Shown piece by piece: positions 1 through 9,535 of a stretch of 64,000 nt of DNA; position 1 is the first letter of the stretch; each line of letters begins with the position of its first letter. Below the pieces are notes generated by a model, which saw nothing but the letters and a program-made list of their open reading frames with translations, made no database searches and was not told the origin of the DNA. Origin of the DNA: CAVZOY01 sp963777095 (GTDB lineage: Bacteria; Actinomycetota; Actinomycetes; Mycobacteriales; Geodermatophilaceae); NCBI GenBank assembly GCA_963777095.1, contig CAVZOY010000002.1, positions 744,001-808,000 of the forward strand. Reading direction: 5' to 3'. The position numbers and the translations under genes were made by a program.

Positions 1-28
1 GCGAGCTACCGAGCTGCTCCACCCCGCG
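1..28 (-). tRNA. Initiator tRNA-Met, 5' part only (cut by window edge)
   Basis: Read on the minus strand, the first 28 bases begin CGCGGGGTGGAGCAGCTCGG and continue GTAGCTCGC. That is the acceptor 5' strand and D-arm typical of actinobacterial initiator tRNA. The anticodon and the rest lie left of the window, so the fMet assignment rests on the characteristic 5' end alone. Confidence 0.72.
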
Positions 29-52
29 TCGGTAGGACCAGCTTAGCAGGTG

Positions 53-88
53 CGGCCGGAGGGGCAGCGTCGCCCGCCCCTCCGGCCG
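53..88 (-). terminator. Hairpin terminator after the UPF0182 gene
   Basis: A 13-bp perfect inverted repeat (53-65 pairing with 76-88, arms CGGCCGGAGGGGC and its complement) starts five bases past the UPF0182 stop codon. There is no clear U-tract, so efficiency is uncertain; it could also shield the tRNA transcript. Confidence 0.5.
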
Positions 89-92
89 GGGC

Positions 93-3067
93 TCAGCCGC
101 CGCCCTCCTGCAGCTCGCGGTACGCCTCAACCGCCGCCTGCAGGTCCTCCAGCGCCTGGCCCTGGGCGGCGAAGTCGCCGCTCTCCTGCGCCTCCTGCAG
201 CTCGGCCAGCGCGTCGTCGATCCGCGCGACCGCCTCGTCGACCGTCCGTCGCGTCCCCGCTCGGCGCCGTGGGCGGCGCCGTCGGGCTCTCGGACGCCGT
301 CGGCTCCTCGCTCGGCGGCGGAGTCGACGGCGGCGTCTCGTCGGTGCCGCCGTCCGCCCCGTCGTCGGCCGCGTCGCCGGCTCCTTCACCGAAGATCTGG
401 GTCAGCGCCTCGCCGAGGGTGTCGGCGTAGCCCACGCGCCCGCTGTAGTTCACGAGCACCTTGCGCAGCAGCGGGAAGGACGTCTCACCGGTGCCCTCGA
501 CGTAGAGCGGCTCGACGTAGAGCAGACCGTTCTCACCGATGGGCAGCGTCAGCAGGTTGCCGAACACCGGTTGCGAGTCCGACCCGCGGAACAGGTTCAG
601 GTCGCGCGCGATCTCGTCCTCGGTGTTGAACGACTGCTGCACCTGGCGCGGCCCCTGGAAGGGGGTGTTGCCGGGCAGCCGGAGCACCTGGATGTTCCCG
701 TAGTTGTCCCCCGGATCGCTCGACGCCGACACGAACGCCGAGAGGTTCTCCCGGTCGAAGGCGTTCAGCGCGCTGGTCAGCTGGAAGGACGCGGCGTCCT
801 CGGTCGGCCGCTTCGCCAGGATGTAGTAGGGCGGCTGGTCCTGGGTGCTCTGGTTGCCCTGCGTCGGGTCCGCCGAGACCTGCCAGCGGTCGTTCTGGTT
901 GTAGAAGTCGCCCGGGTCGCTCACGTGGTAGCGGGTGAGGATGTCCCGCTGCACCTTGAAGAGGTCCTCCGGGTACCGCACGTGGCTCTGCAGCTCCTCG
1001 CTCATCTCCGACTTCGGCTGGACCGTGCCGGGGAAGGCCTTCATGAAGGTCTGCAGGACCGGGTCGTCCTCGTCCCACTGGTACAGCGTCACCGTGCCGT
1101 CCTCGGCGTCGACGGTGGCCTTGACCGAGTTACGGATGTAGTTGACCTGCTCGTCGGGCAGCGCCGTCGTCCCCTGGCCGGTCAGCGCGTCCGTGGCCAC
1201 CTCGCCCAGCTCGGTCAGCTCCGCGTACGGATACCTGTCGCTCGTGGTGTAGCCGTCGAGGACCCAGGTGACCTTGCCGTCGATCATGGCGGGATACGGG
1301 TCGCCGTCGACCTTGAGGAAGGGCGCCGCCTTCTCCACCCGCTCCAGCGGATCGCGGACGTAGAGCACCTTCGAGGCGTCGTTGACCGCATCGGAGAGCA
1401 GGAAGTTGCGCTCCCGGTAGTAGATGGCGAAGACCAACTGGCGGAAGAAGCTGCCGATCTCGACGCCGCCCTCGCCGTCGTAGGTGTTGTTGATCTCGCC
1501 CTCGCTGTCGCCGCCGCCCTCGGGCAGGTCGAACTCGCGCGGCTCCTGGCCTGCCGGCGCGCCGACCGACCGAGTAGTCGGTGATCAGCTCGCCGTAGTA
1601 GATGCGGGCGGACTCCTCCGGCTCGATGTCGCCCCTCGTGGGCAGGTCGCCGGTGGTGAAGTTGGGCGCGCCGCCCTCCTGGCCGGCGACGGTGACCACC
1701 TCGTTGGCCGGGGCCGCGACGAACCCGTTGCCGTGGGTGTAGACGGTGTGCCGGTTGATCCACGACGACTGGTTCTCCGACAGGCTGGTGCTGTCCAGCT
1801 CGCGGACGGCGACCACGTAGTCCTGGGTCTCGCCGTCGAGCGTGTACCGGTCGATGTCGAGCTTCTCCGGGAAGCCGTAGACGTTGCGGATCTGCTGGCG
1901 CGCGGTGAACGTGTCGGCGAGGACGTTCGGGTCGAGCAGCCGGGCGTTGCCGATGGTCTCGACGTCCGCGCGGACCGCGCCGGTGAGCGCGTCAGGGTCG
2001 GCCTGTTCGCCGTCGGACTGCTGCGCGTAGTCGAGGTAGGTGACCCGTTCCCCGTCGAGCCCGTAGGCCTCGCGGGTGGACGCGATGGCCCGCTCGATGA
2101 ACGGGGCCTCCTTCTGGTCCGCGCTCGGCTTGACGACGAACTGCTGCACGATCGCCGGGTAGGCCACCCCGATGATCAGGCTGGTGCCGAGCAGCAGGAC
2201 CAGCGCCATGGCCGGCAGCACGAAGTTGCGGAAGACGATGTTGGCGAAGAACGCGATCGCGCACGCCGCCGCGACGAACACGAGGATCGTCTTGGGCACC
2301 ATCAGCGCGTTGACGTCGGTGTAGCTCGCGCCGGTGAAGACCTCGCCGCGGTTGGAGTAGACCAGCCCGTAGCGGTCGAACCAGTACGCGACCGCCTTGA
2401 GCGCCACGAACAACCCGAGCAGCACGGACAGCTGCACCCGGGCGGCCGACGTCAGCTTCTGGCCCGGGGTCTGCAGCCGCAGCCCGCCGAAGACGTAGTG
2501 CGTGACCACCGCGCCGATCAGCGCCAGCAGCACGATGGCGAAGCCGAAGTTCAGCAGCAGCCGGTAGAAGGGGTACTCGAACAGGAAGAACGACAGGTCG
2601 ATGCCGAACTCCGGGTCGACCTTGCCGAAGTCGGTCGAGTTGCGGAACTGCAGCCAGGTCTCCCAGCTGCCCTGCGCGGTGAACCCGGCGAACAGGCCGA
2701 GGACGACGCCGACCGCCGTCAGCACCAGGCCACGGCGGGGCTCCACCGACTGCCGGTAGCGCTCCAGGTTCTGCTGCTCGAGCGACATCGGCCGGAAGGT
2801 CGGCCGGAAGCGGTAGGCGAGGTAGACCGACAACGCGACCAGCCCGCCGGTGGCCACGCCGGCCACGGCGAACAGCAGCAGCCGCGTGCGCAGCTCGGTC
2901 CAGAAGACCTCGGTGAAGCCGGTCTCGTCGAACCACAGGTAGTCGACGTAGACGTTGGTGAGCGTGCCGATGGCCGTGAACAGCACCAGCAGCACGGCGA
3001 TGGCCCCGATGACGAGCTTCGCGCGACGCGAGAGGGTCGGCACCGACACGGGGGGCCGCATGGCCAC
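93..3067 (-). CDS. UPF0182 family integral membrane protein (two frameshifts)
   Basis: A roughly 990-residue protein of the UPF0182 (COG1615) family, function unknown. The N-terminal third has about seven hydrophobic membrane segments, the first near residues 15-37 (LVIGAIAVLLVLF). A large extracytoplasmic domain, a Ser/Pro/Thr-rich linker and an acidic Glu/Ala helix at the C-terminus follow. The GTG at 3067 is preceded by AAGGAG at good spacing. The coding frame changes near 1563-1573 (after ITDYSV, in a CCGACCGAC run) and again near 244-256 inside the linker. Each is repaired by removing one base, and the family's conserved sequence resumes at once in the new frame. In M. tuberculosis the equivalent gene (Rv3193c) also lies beside the PDZ protease. 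I treat it as an intact gene with sequence errors. Confidence 0.85.
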
Positions 3068-3146
3068 GAGCGGTCTCCTTCAGATGGTTGGTGCGGCAGG
3101 AGCCGCGGTTAATCCAGTCAACGCTCCGGTAGGTATCGGGTTCCCG

Positions 3147-4172
3147 TCAGGAGCAGGGTGTCGGGGTGCGTCCGGCGCGCAGGTCGTCGAGGGCGGTCAG
3201 GGCGTCGTCCAGCGTCTCGACGCGAGCCGTCGCCACGGGCGGGTCACCGGCAGCGAGGAGTTCGGCGCAGTTGTCGGCCGGGACGAGGAACAGGTCGGCG
3301 TCGATGTCCTCGGCAGCCAGGACCTTGAGCGTGATCCCGCCGATGGGGCCGACGGCGCCCCGGGCGTCGATCGTCCCCGTGCCGGCCACGACGTCGCCGC
3401 CGGTCAGGTCCTGGTCGCCCGCCAGTTCCACGATGCCCAGGGTCAGCATGAGCCCGGCGGACGGGCCGCCGACGTCCTCCACCTGGATGTCGACGTCGAA
3501 CGGTCCCGACGGCATCTCGCGCACCGAGATGCCGAGCAGCGAGCCGTCGCGTTCGGGTGCCTCCGCGGTCGTGACGGTCACCGTGCCGGGTTCCCCGAGG
3601 CGGCTGAACCCCACCTCGACCTCGCTGCCGGGCGGGATGCCGGTCAGCACGCCGGTCAGCGTGTCGAGATCGGGCGTCGGCTCGCCGTCGACCGTCTCCA
3701 CGGCGTCGCCCTCCTGCAGCGCGTCGGCCGACGGGGAGTCCTCCGCCAGGCCACGGACGACGACCTTCTCCGGGTACCCGAGGTGCCCGAGAGCCGCGGA
3801 CGTCGCCGCCTCCTCGGAGGTCAGGAACGCCTCGCGGTTGGCCTCCCGGGTCTCCTCCTCGCTGCGGTCCGGCGGGTACACCGTCTCCTCGGGGACGACG
3901 CTGACCTCGTCGTCGAACCAGCCCCGCACCGCCTGGACGAGGCTCAACCCGCCGCCGCTGACACCGACGGTGGTGAGGTTCAGGTTGCCGCTGGTCTCCG
4001 GGCGCTCCTGGCCCTCGATCGTGATCACCGGCGAGCCGTCGATGTCGCCCAGCGTGTTGTAGGTCGGCCCGGGGACCTGGGCGACGTAGGGCACCGGCAC
4101 GGCCGCGCCGAGCAGGGCGAAGAGCACGAGCAGGACCGAACCTGCGGCCAGCACGGCGGTCCTCCGGGTCAC
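3147..4172 (-). CDS. PDZ-domain Lon-like (S16) serine protease, YlbL type
   Basis: A 341-residue membrane-anchored protease. One N-terminal membrane segment (about residues 4-25) precedes a PDZ domain (VVRGLAEDSPSADALQEGD region, about 125-200) and a Lon-type proteolytic domain. The nucleophile serine is visible in GGPSAGLM and the catalytic lysine in GGITLKVLAA. I chose the GTG at 4172 because GGAGGA stands just upstream and the protein then starts directly with the membrane anchor; an upstream ATG would add an unlikely Arg/Pro-rich tail. It lies downstream of nothing on its strand and is divergent from the DUF2342 gene. Substrates are unknown. Confidence 0.85.
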   Translation of the reverse strand: MTRRTAVLAAGSVLLVLFALLGAAVPVPYVAQVPGPTYNTLGDIDGSPVITIEGQERPETSGNLNLTTVGVSGGGLSLVQAVRGWFDDEVSVVPEETVYPPDRSEEETREANREAFLTSEEAATSAALGHLGYPEKVVVRGLAEDSPSADALQEGDAVETVDGEPTPDLDTLTGVLTGIPPGSEVEVGFSRLGEPGTVTVTTAEAPERDGSLLGISVREMPSGPFDVDIQVEDVGGPSAGLMLTLGIVELAGDQDLTGGDVVAGTGTIDARGAVGPIGGITLKVLAAEDIDADLFLVPADNCAELLAAGDPPVATARVETLDDALTALDDLRAGRTPTPCS

Positions 4173-4360
4173 GACTCCTCCTCGCTGGCGCTCGTCGGGC
4201 CGTGCCCCGGGTGCTCTGCTCATGCGTGGCCTCGCACGCTCGGCCACGACGGGCCAGCCTATGTCGCCCGCCTGTGCGCGGCGTCGCCGTGCGGAGGGGT
4301 GTCCGCCCAGGGCGGACAGCGCCGGCGCCGGGCGGGTGATCACGCGTCTACCGTGGACGC

Positions 4361-5779
4361 ATGAGCGATGTGCCGTTCGGCTTCGGACTGCCCGACCGGG
4401 ACCCCGAGCGCCGGGGCGAGGGTGGCGGCAACCCGGCCGACCCCTTCGGCCTCGGCGCGCTGTTCGGTGGCGCCGGAGGCGGCTCGCCCGAGGAGCTGCT
4501 GGGCAAGATGCCGCTGTTCGCCGAGCTCCAGAAGCTCATGAACTGGACCGGCGGCCCGGTGAACTGGGACCTCGCCCGCCAGAGCGCGACCAGCCAGCTG
4601 TCGGTCGGCCACCAGCCGACCTCCGCGGGCGAGCGCAGCGCCGCCGCGGAGGCGTTGCGCCTGGCCGACCTGTGGCTGGACGCCGTCACCGACCTGCCCT
4701 CGGGCGTGGAGCGCACGCTCGTCTGGTCGCGGGTGGAGTGGGTCGAGCAGACCCTGCCCGCCTGGACAGCGCTGATCGACCCGCTCGCCGAGAAGGTCGT
4801 CGCCGCCATGACCGACGCGCTGCCTGCCGAGGCGCAGGCGATGGCCGGGCCGATCGCCGGGATCATGGGCCGGATGGGCGGCGTCATGTTCGGCGCCCAG
4901 GTCGGTCAGGCGCTCGGCAAGCTGGCCGAGGAGGTGCTCACCAGCACCGACGTCGGTCTGCCCCTCGCGCCTCCCGGCGCGGGCGTGCTCGTGCCGCAGA
5001 ACCTGGACGCCTTCGCCGCCGGGCTCGACCGGCCCGCCGACGAGGTGCGGCTGTTCGTGGCGCTGCGGGAGGCCGCGGCCCAGCGGCTGTTCGCGCACGT
5101 CCCGTGGCTGCGCCAGCAACTCCAGGACGCCGTGCACGCCTATGCCCGCGGCATCCGCATCGACCGCGAGGCCATCGAGCGCGGCATCAGCGAGGCGATG
5201 AGCGGCGGCCTCGGCGGCGGGATGGGCGGCTTCGACCCGAGCGACCCCGAGGCGTTGCAGCGGCTGATGCCCCTGCTCGAGCCGGAGGAGACGCCGGCCC
5301 AGCAGATGGCGCTGCGCCGGCTGGAGACGCTGCTGGCCCTGGTCGAGGGCTGGATCGACACCGTCGTCGCCGCGGCCGCGAAGGACCGGCTGCCCGGCCA
5401 CTCGGCGCTGGCCGAGACCATGCGCCGTCGCCGAGCCTCCGGCGGACCGGCCGAGCAGACCTTCGCGACGCTCGTCGGCCTGGAGCTGCGGCCGCGCCGG
5501 CTACGCGACGCGGCGACCGTCTGGGCGGCGATGGAGCAGAAGTACGGTGCCGCCGAGCGCGACCGGCTCTGGTCGCACCCCGACCTGCTGCCGACCTCGG
5601 ACGACCTCGACGAGCCGATGGACTTCGTCGGCCGGCAGGGCATGGACGACGCGCTGGCCGAGCTGACCGCCGAGGGCTTCGGCGGCGCGCAGAGCTCGGA
5701 GGAGAAGGACACGGACGACCTGGGACCGGACGGCACCGACGAGCGCCCAGCCGACGAGGACGGCGACAGGCGCTCCTAG
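4361..5779 (+). CDS. DUF2342 / TIGR03624-type zincin-like protein
   Basis: A 472-residue protein of the actinobacterial DUF2342 family, often annotated as a zinc-dependent metalloprotease or putative hydrolase. It has a Gly-rich N-terminus, a helical core, the family stretch LREAAAQRLFAHVPWLR near residue 240 and an acidic C-terminal tail. I find no HExxH motif, so peptidase activity is not supported by the sequence. It is transcribed divergently from the PDZ protease, as is Rv3195 beside Rv3194c in mycobacteria. Its stop overlaps the stop of the convergent DUF45 gene by four bases. Confidence 0.75.
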   Translation: MSDVPFGFGLPDRDPERRGEGGGNPADPFGLGALFGGAGGGSPEELLGKMPLFAELQKLMNWTGGPVNWDLARQSATSQLSVGHQPTSAGERSAAAEALRLADLWLDAVTDLPSGVERTLVWSRVEWVEQTLPAWTALIDPLAEKVVAAMTDALPAEAQAMAGPIAGIMGRMGGVMFGAQVGQALGKLAEEVLTSTDVGLPLAPPGAGVLVPQNLDAFAAGLDRPADEVRLFVALREAAAQRLFAHVPWLRQQLQDAVHAYARGIRIDREAIERGISEAMSGGLGGGMGGFDPSDPEALQRLMPLLEPEETPAQQMALRRLETLLALVEGWIDTVVAAAAKDRLPGHSALAETMRRRRASGGPAEQTFATLVGLELRPRRLRDAATVWAAMEQKYGAAERDRLWSHPDLLPTSDDLDEPMDFVGRQGMDDALAELTAEGFGGAQSSEEKDTDDLGPDGTDERPADEDGDRRS

Positions 5780-6318
5780 TCCACGACGTCCCGCGGGTCG
5801 TCGTCCGGGCGGTGCGGAAGGCCGTGCGACCCGGCCTGCTCGATGCCCTCGAGGAAGCCGCGCGCCCGCTCGGCCCGCGGGTAGCGGGCGACGAGCGTCC
5901 AGAAGCGCTCGTCGTGGCTGGGTTCCAACAGGTGCACGAGCTCGTGCACGAGGACGTAGTCGACGACGTACTCCGGCATCGTCCGCAGCCGGCTGGACAG
6001 CCGGATGCTGCGGTCGGCCGGCGTGCAGGAGCCCCAGCGGCGCTGCTGGTTGTCGACCCAGCGGACGCTCAGCGGCTCGGCGAGCCCGTCGAGGTGTGCC
6101 ACGGACAGGGCGTGGGCCCGGGCCATCAGGTCGTCGTCGCCGCCGAGGGACCGCCGGCGGCGCTCCTCGCGGGTCTGCAGCTTGGCCACCATCTGTGCCA
6201 CCCACCGTCGCTCCTCCGCGGGGCTGAAGGCGGCGGGGATGAGGACGACGGTGCGGCCCGCCTCGCGGTAGGCGGTGACCGTGCGGCGGCGGCGGGCGCT
6301 GCGCCGGACCTCGACCAC
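5776..6318 (-). CDS. YgjP-like DUF45 (M48-type) metal-dependent hydrolase
   Basis: A roughly 180-residue zincin. The N-terminal strand-rich part (VRRSARRRRTVTAYREAG) leads to the WGSCTPADRSIRLS signature and the zinc motif HELVHLLEPSHDERFW, with the two histidines and glutamate of HExxH and a downstream His. Likely a cytoplasmic peptidase; substrate unknown. The start is uncertain: the GTG at 6318 begins just before the conserved domain, but no strong ribosome site is seen. A GTG at 6381 would give 202 residues. Convergent with the DUF2342 gene. Confidence 0.75.
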   Translation of the reverse strand: MVEVRRSARRRRTVTAYREAGRTVVLIPAAFSPAEERRWVAQMVAKLQTREERRRRSLGGDDDLMARAHALSVAHLDGLAEPLSVRWVDNQQRRWGSCTPADRSIRLSSRLRTMPEYVVDYVLVHELVHLLEPSHDERFWTLVARYPRAERARGFLEGIEQAGSHGLPHRPDDDPRDVVD

Positions 6319-6686
6319 GTCGCCCGCGCCCGCGTCGCCCGACGCCGCCCGGCGGGCGGGCAGCGCGCGGGTGCGCGCCACCTGCGACGGGACGACAGCC
6401 GGCAGCGGGCGGGGCGAGCAGTCGGGGACGGGTCCGAGCACGGCAGCACCGTAAGCCACCGTGCCGACGGTCCGCTCGCGCGAGGCACCCGGTCGGGTGG
6501 ACCTCCCCACGGACGGTGGACAGCGGTCTCCACGGTCCGGTGACACCGCTACCGGAGGCACTCTCCGTCCACAGGGCGTGTGGGGCATCGTCGCTGGTGG
6601 AGACGCTGGTCGGTCACCGGGCCGGCGCGGATCCGCAGGGCCGTCCCGAGGTCGTGCACAGCGACACGCCACGGCGTCCCCATGGC

Positions 6687-6715
6687 ATCCACAGCCTTGT
6701 CCACAGGCTGTGGAT
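6687..6715. repeat. Palindrome with a DnaA-box-like centre
   Basis: Two 10-bp inverted arms (ATCCACAGCC at 6687-6696 and GGCTGTGGAT at 6706-6715) flank the 9-mer TTGTCCACA at 6697-6705, the actinobacterial DnaA-box consensus. Related motifs lie nearby at about 6567-6574, 7047-7055 (TTGTGGACC) and 7067-7075 (TGTGGACAG). No dnaA or dnaN is present, so this is not oriC. Confidence 0.55.
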
Positions 6716-6821
6716 CACGGCCCGCCCTCCGGGGCGGGAAACGCTTGCGAGCACGGGTACGGTGCACGCGACAGCGGGTCCCGGCGGGGACCGGGACGCC
6801 CAGGGAGACGAGGAGATCGGC

Positions 6822-6974
6822 GTGGCGGAGAGCTACAACGGCTACTGCGTGAAGTGCAAGGAGAAGCGCGACTTCGACGGCGAGGTGAAGGTCAGCGAGT
6901 CCGGTCGTCGGATGGCGCAGGGCACCTGCCCCGTCTGCGGCACCAAGATGAACCGGATCCTCGGCAAGGCCTGA
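6822..6974 (+). CDS. DUF5679 small zinc-ribbon protein
   Basis: A 50-residue protein with two CxxC pairs: CVKCK near residue 9 and CPVCGTK near residue 36. They fit a single zinc ribbon of the DUF5679 type. The GTG at 6822 has AGGAG seven bases upstream, which fixes the start. Small ribbons of this kind in high-GC actinobacteria have no assigned role; nucleic-acid binding is a guess from the fold. It stands about 140 bases upstream of the cyclodehydratase-like gene. Confidence 0.75.
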   Translation: MAESYNGYCVKCKEKRDFDGEVKVSESGRRMAQGTCPVCGTKMNRILGKA

Positions 6975-7114
6975 GCAGCAACCCGTCCCGAGGACGGGCC
7001 CGACGGCGGCGTTCCCATGGGGGCGCCGCCGTCGTCGTTCGCGAGGTTGTGGACCGACTCCCCGGCTGTGGACAGCGGAGCCGTGCCGAGCAGCGGCGCT
7101 GTCAGGCTGCCGGG

Positions 7115-8224
7115 GTGACCGAGATCGTCCACCCGCTCCTGCCCGCCGCCACTCCCCTGCTGCGCGACGGCGGCACCGTCCAGGTGGGCGGGGTCGGCCG
7201 GGGCACCGGCCTGCTGGTCTCGGCGGACGGCGCGTGGGTCGAGCCGCTGCTGCGCGGGCTCGACGGGCGCCGGGCCCAGCGCGCGGTGCTCGGCGACGCC
7301 CACGGGACCGGGGCGGACGCCGGTGCGATCCTCGCGCTGCTCGACGGCCTGCGCGGCGCGGGGCTGCTCGTCGACATCGACCCGGCCGATCTCCTCGCTG
7401 GCGACGCCGGGCCGGCAGCGGAGGCCCGCACCGTCGCCGAGCTGCCCGCCGCGGCCCGCGGCGCGTGGCGGGCGCGACGAAGCGCGACGGTCGTGGTCGA
7501 GGGTGCAACGCGGGTCGGCGTGCCGCTCGCCGCGGTGCTCGGGGCCAGCGGGATCGGCCGGATCAGCGTGCGGGACGGCGGCGTGGTCGCGGCGGCCGAC
7601 GCGGTGGTCGGCGGCCTGGCCACCGCCGACGAGGGCCGGCCGCGGGCGATGGCCGCCGCGGACGCCGTGCGCCGTGCCAGCCCGCTCACCGATCTGCGAC
7701 CGCTGCCCCCGGGAGCCGACGCCGACCTCGTGGTGCTGGCCCGGCCATGGGCCGCCTCCGACCCGCTCGTCGCCGGTCTGCACCGGTCCGGCGTCCCGCA
7801 CCTCGTCGCGACGGTGCGCGAGGACACGGGGGTGATCGGCCCCCTCGTCGTCCCGGGCCGCACGGGCTGCCTCCGCTGCGGCGACCTGCACCGTCGCGAC
7901 GCCGACCCGCGCTGGCCGCGCCTCGCCGCGCAGCTCACGGCGGGCGAGCCACCACCATCCGGAGCCACCGTCACCTGCCTGTTCACCGCGGTCGTCGCGG
8001 CCGCCCAAGTGCTGGCCTACCTCGACGGCTCGGCCGCGCCGGCGGTGGTCGACGCGACCCTCGAGCTCGCGCCGCCCGATCTCCTCCCCCGGCTGCGCCG
8101 GTGGCCCCCGCACCCCGCGTGCGACTGCCGGCGCTCACCCGAGGAGGCGACCCTTCCGTCGTCTGCGGGCGTCCGCGCGACGGAACAGGCAACAATGTCC
8201 CCGTGGCCGACGACGACCGGATGA
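7115..8224 (+). CDS. E1/ThiF-like cyclodehydratase-family protein (TOMM type)
   Basis: A 369-residue protein resembling the bacteriocin-biosynthesis cyclodehydratase domain (TIGR03882), which in azole-peptide clusters presents the substrate to the YcaO enzyme. The N-terminal part resembles the peptide-binding region; the C-terminal part is a degenerate E1 fold with VPGRTGCLRCGDLHRR near residue 250 and a closing CDC near residue 345. Together these form a likely four-cysteine zinc site. No YcaO, McbC-type oxidase or precursor peptide is visible nearby. An equivalent gene of unknown function occupies the same place in mycobacteria (Rv3196). Its 3' end overlaps the ABC1 kinase start, suggesting translational coupling. 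Confidence 0.7.
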   Translation: MTEIVHPLLPAATPLLRDGGTVQVGGVGRGTGLLVSADGAWVEPLLRGLDGRRAQRAVLGDAHGTGADAGAILALLDGLRGAGLLVDIDPADLLAGDAGPAAEARTVAELPAAARGAWRARRSATVVVEGATRVGVPLAAVLGASGIGRISVRDGGVVAAADAVVGGLATADEGRPRAMAAADAVRRASPLTDLRPLPPGADADLVVLARPWAASDPLVAGLHRSGVPHLVATVREDTGVIGPLVVPGRTGCLRCGDLHRRDADPRWPRLAAQLTAGEPPPSGATVTCLFTAVVAAAQVLAYLDGSAAPAVVDATLELAPPDLLPRLRRWPPHPACDCRRSPEEATLPSSAGVRATEQATMSPWPTTTG

Positions 8225-9525
8225 TCCCTCGCGGATCGGTCGCGCGGACCGCGCGGCTCGCCTCGCTCCCCCTCGGCGCTGCGGGGCGCGCCACCCTCGG
8301 CATCGGCAAGCGGCTCTCGGGCCGCCCGGCCGACGCGGTGACCGCCGAGCTGCAGCAGCGCACCGCCGAGCAGCTGTTCGCCGTCCTGGGCCAGCTCAAG
8401 GGCGGGGCGATGAAGCTCGGCCAGACGCTGTCGGTCTTCGAGGCCGCGGTGCCCGAGGAGGTCGCCGCCCCGTACCGCGAGGCACTGGTCAAGCTGCAGG
8501 AGGAGGCGCCGCCGATGCCGGTGCGCACCGTGCACGCGGTGCTGTCCCAGCAGCTCGGCGGCACCTGGCGCAGCCGCTTCCGCGATTTCGACGACGCACC
8601 CGCCGCCGCGGCGAGCATCGGCCAGGTGCACCGGGCCATCTGGCGCGACGGTCGCGACGTCGCCGTCAAGATCCAGTACCCGGGGGCGGGGACCGCCCTG
8701 ATGGCCGACCTGAACCAGCTGGCCCGCTTCGCGCGGCTGTTCGCCGCGCTGTTCCCCGGCATGGACGTCAAGCCGCTGATCGCCGAGCTCAAGGCGCGCG
8801 TCGTCGAGGAGCTGGACTACGGGCTGGAGGCCGACGCGCAGCGGACCTTCGCCGCGGCCTACGCCGGCGACGAGCAGATCGTCGTCCCGCGGGTCGTGGC
8901 CAGCGCGCCCAAGGTGATCGTGTCGGAGTGGCTCGACGGCACCCCGCTGTCCCGGGTGATCGCCGACGGCACGCGCGAGCAACGCGACCGCGCCGGACGG
9001 CTCCTGGCGATCCTGCACTTCTCCGGGCCGCAGCGCGCCGGCCTGCTGCACGCCGACCCGCACCCGGGCAACTTCCGGCTCGTGCCCGACGGCCGGCTCG
9101 GTGTCATCGACTTCGGCGCCACGGCGCGGCTGCCCGACGGGCACCCCGAGCCGATCGGCCGGCTGCTGCGGTGGGCGCTGGCCGGCAAGGCCGACGAGGT
9201 GCTGGCCGACCTGAGGGCCGAGGGGTTCGTGCGCCCGTCGATGGAGATCGACGCGCAGGGGGTGCTGGACTACCTGCGGCCGCTGCTCGAGCCGGTGGCC
9301 TCGCAGCGCTTCCACTTCACCCGCGCCTGGATGCAGGAGCAGGCCGCCCGGATCGGCGACCCGCGCACCGAGGCGAGCAGGCTCGGCCGGCAGCTCAACC
9401 TGCCGCCGGCCTACCTGCTCATCCACCGCGTGACGATCGGGTCGATCGGCGTGCTGTGCCAGCTCGACGCGGCCGGCGACTTCCGCACGGTGATCGAGGA
9501 GTGGCTGCCCGGCTTCGTCGAGTAG
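8203..9525 (+). CDS. ABC1/UbiB (AarF)-family atypical kinase
   Basis: A 440-residue ABC1-family protein. Visible family signatures are MKLGQTLS (the KxGQ motif, near residue 65), VAVKIQYPG (the ATP-site lysine), HADPHPGNF (catalytic loop) and VIDFGA (metal-binding Asp). Members have ATPase or kinase activity linked to quinone or lipid metabolism; the substrate here is unknown. The GTG at 8203 overlaps the preceding gene by 22 bases; ATG at 8221 is an alternative. The mycobacterial equivalent, Rv3197, also sits just before whiB7. Confidence 0.85.
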   Translation: MADDDRMIPRGSVARTARLASLPLGAAGRATLGIGKRLSGRPADAVTAELQQRTAEQLFAVLGQLKGGAMKLGQTLSVFEAAVPEEVAAPYREALVKLQEEAPPMPVRTVHAVLSQQLGGTWRSRFRDFDDAPAAAASIGQVHRAIWRDGRDVAVKIQYPGAGTALMADLNQLARFARLFAALFPGMDVKPLIAELKARVVEELDYGLEADAQRTFAAAYAGDEQIVVPRVVASAPKVIVSEWLDGTPLSRVIADGTREQRDRAGRLLAILHFSGPQRAGLLHADPHPGNFRLVPDGRLGVIDFGATARLPDGHPEPIGRLLRWALAGKADEVLADLRAEGFVRPSMEIDAQGVLDYLRPLLEPVASQRFHFTRAWMQEQAARIGDPRTEASRLGRQLNLPPAYLLIHRVTIGSIGVLCQLDAAGDFRTVIEEWLPGFVE

Positions 9526-9535
9526 GCGCCGGGCC

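Noticed and set aside
6567..7075. Chromosome replication origin
   Set aside because: DnaA-box-like motifs are present but there is no dnaA, dnaN, rnpA or AT-rich unwinding region.
6461..7114. N-terminal extension of the cyclodehydratase-like protein
   Set aside because: The stretch covers the DUF5679 gene in another frame and has no conserved content; GTG 7115 matches the start of the folded domain.
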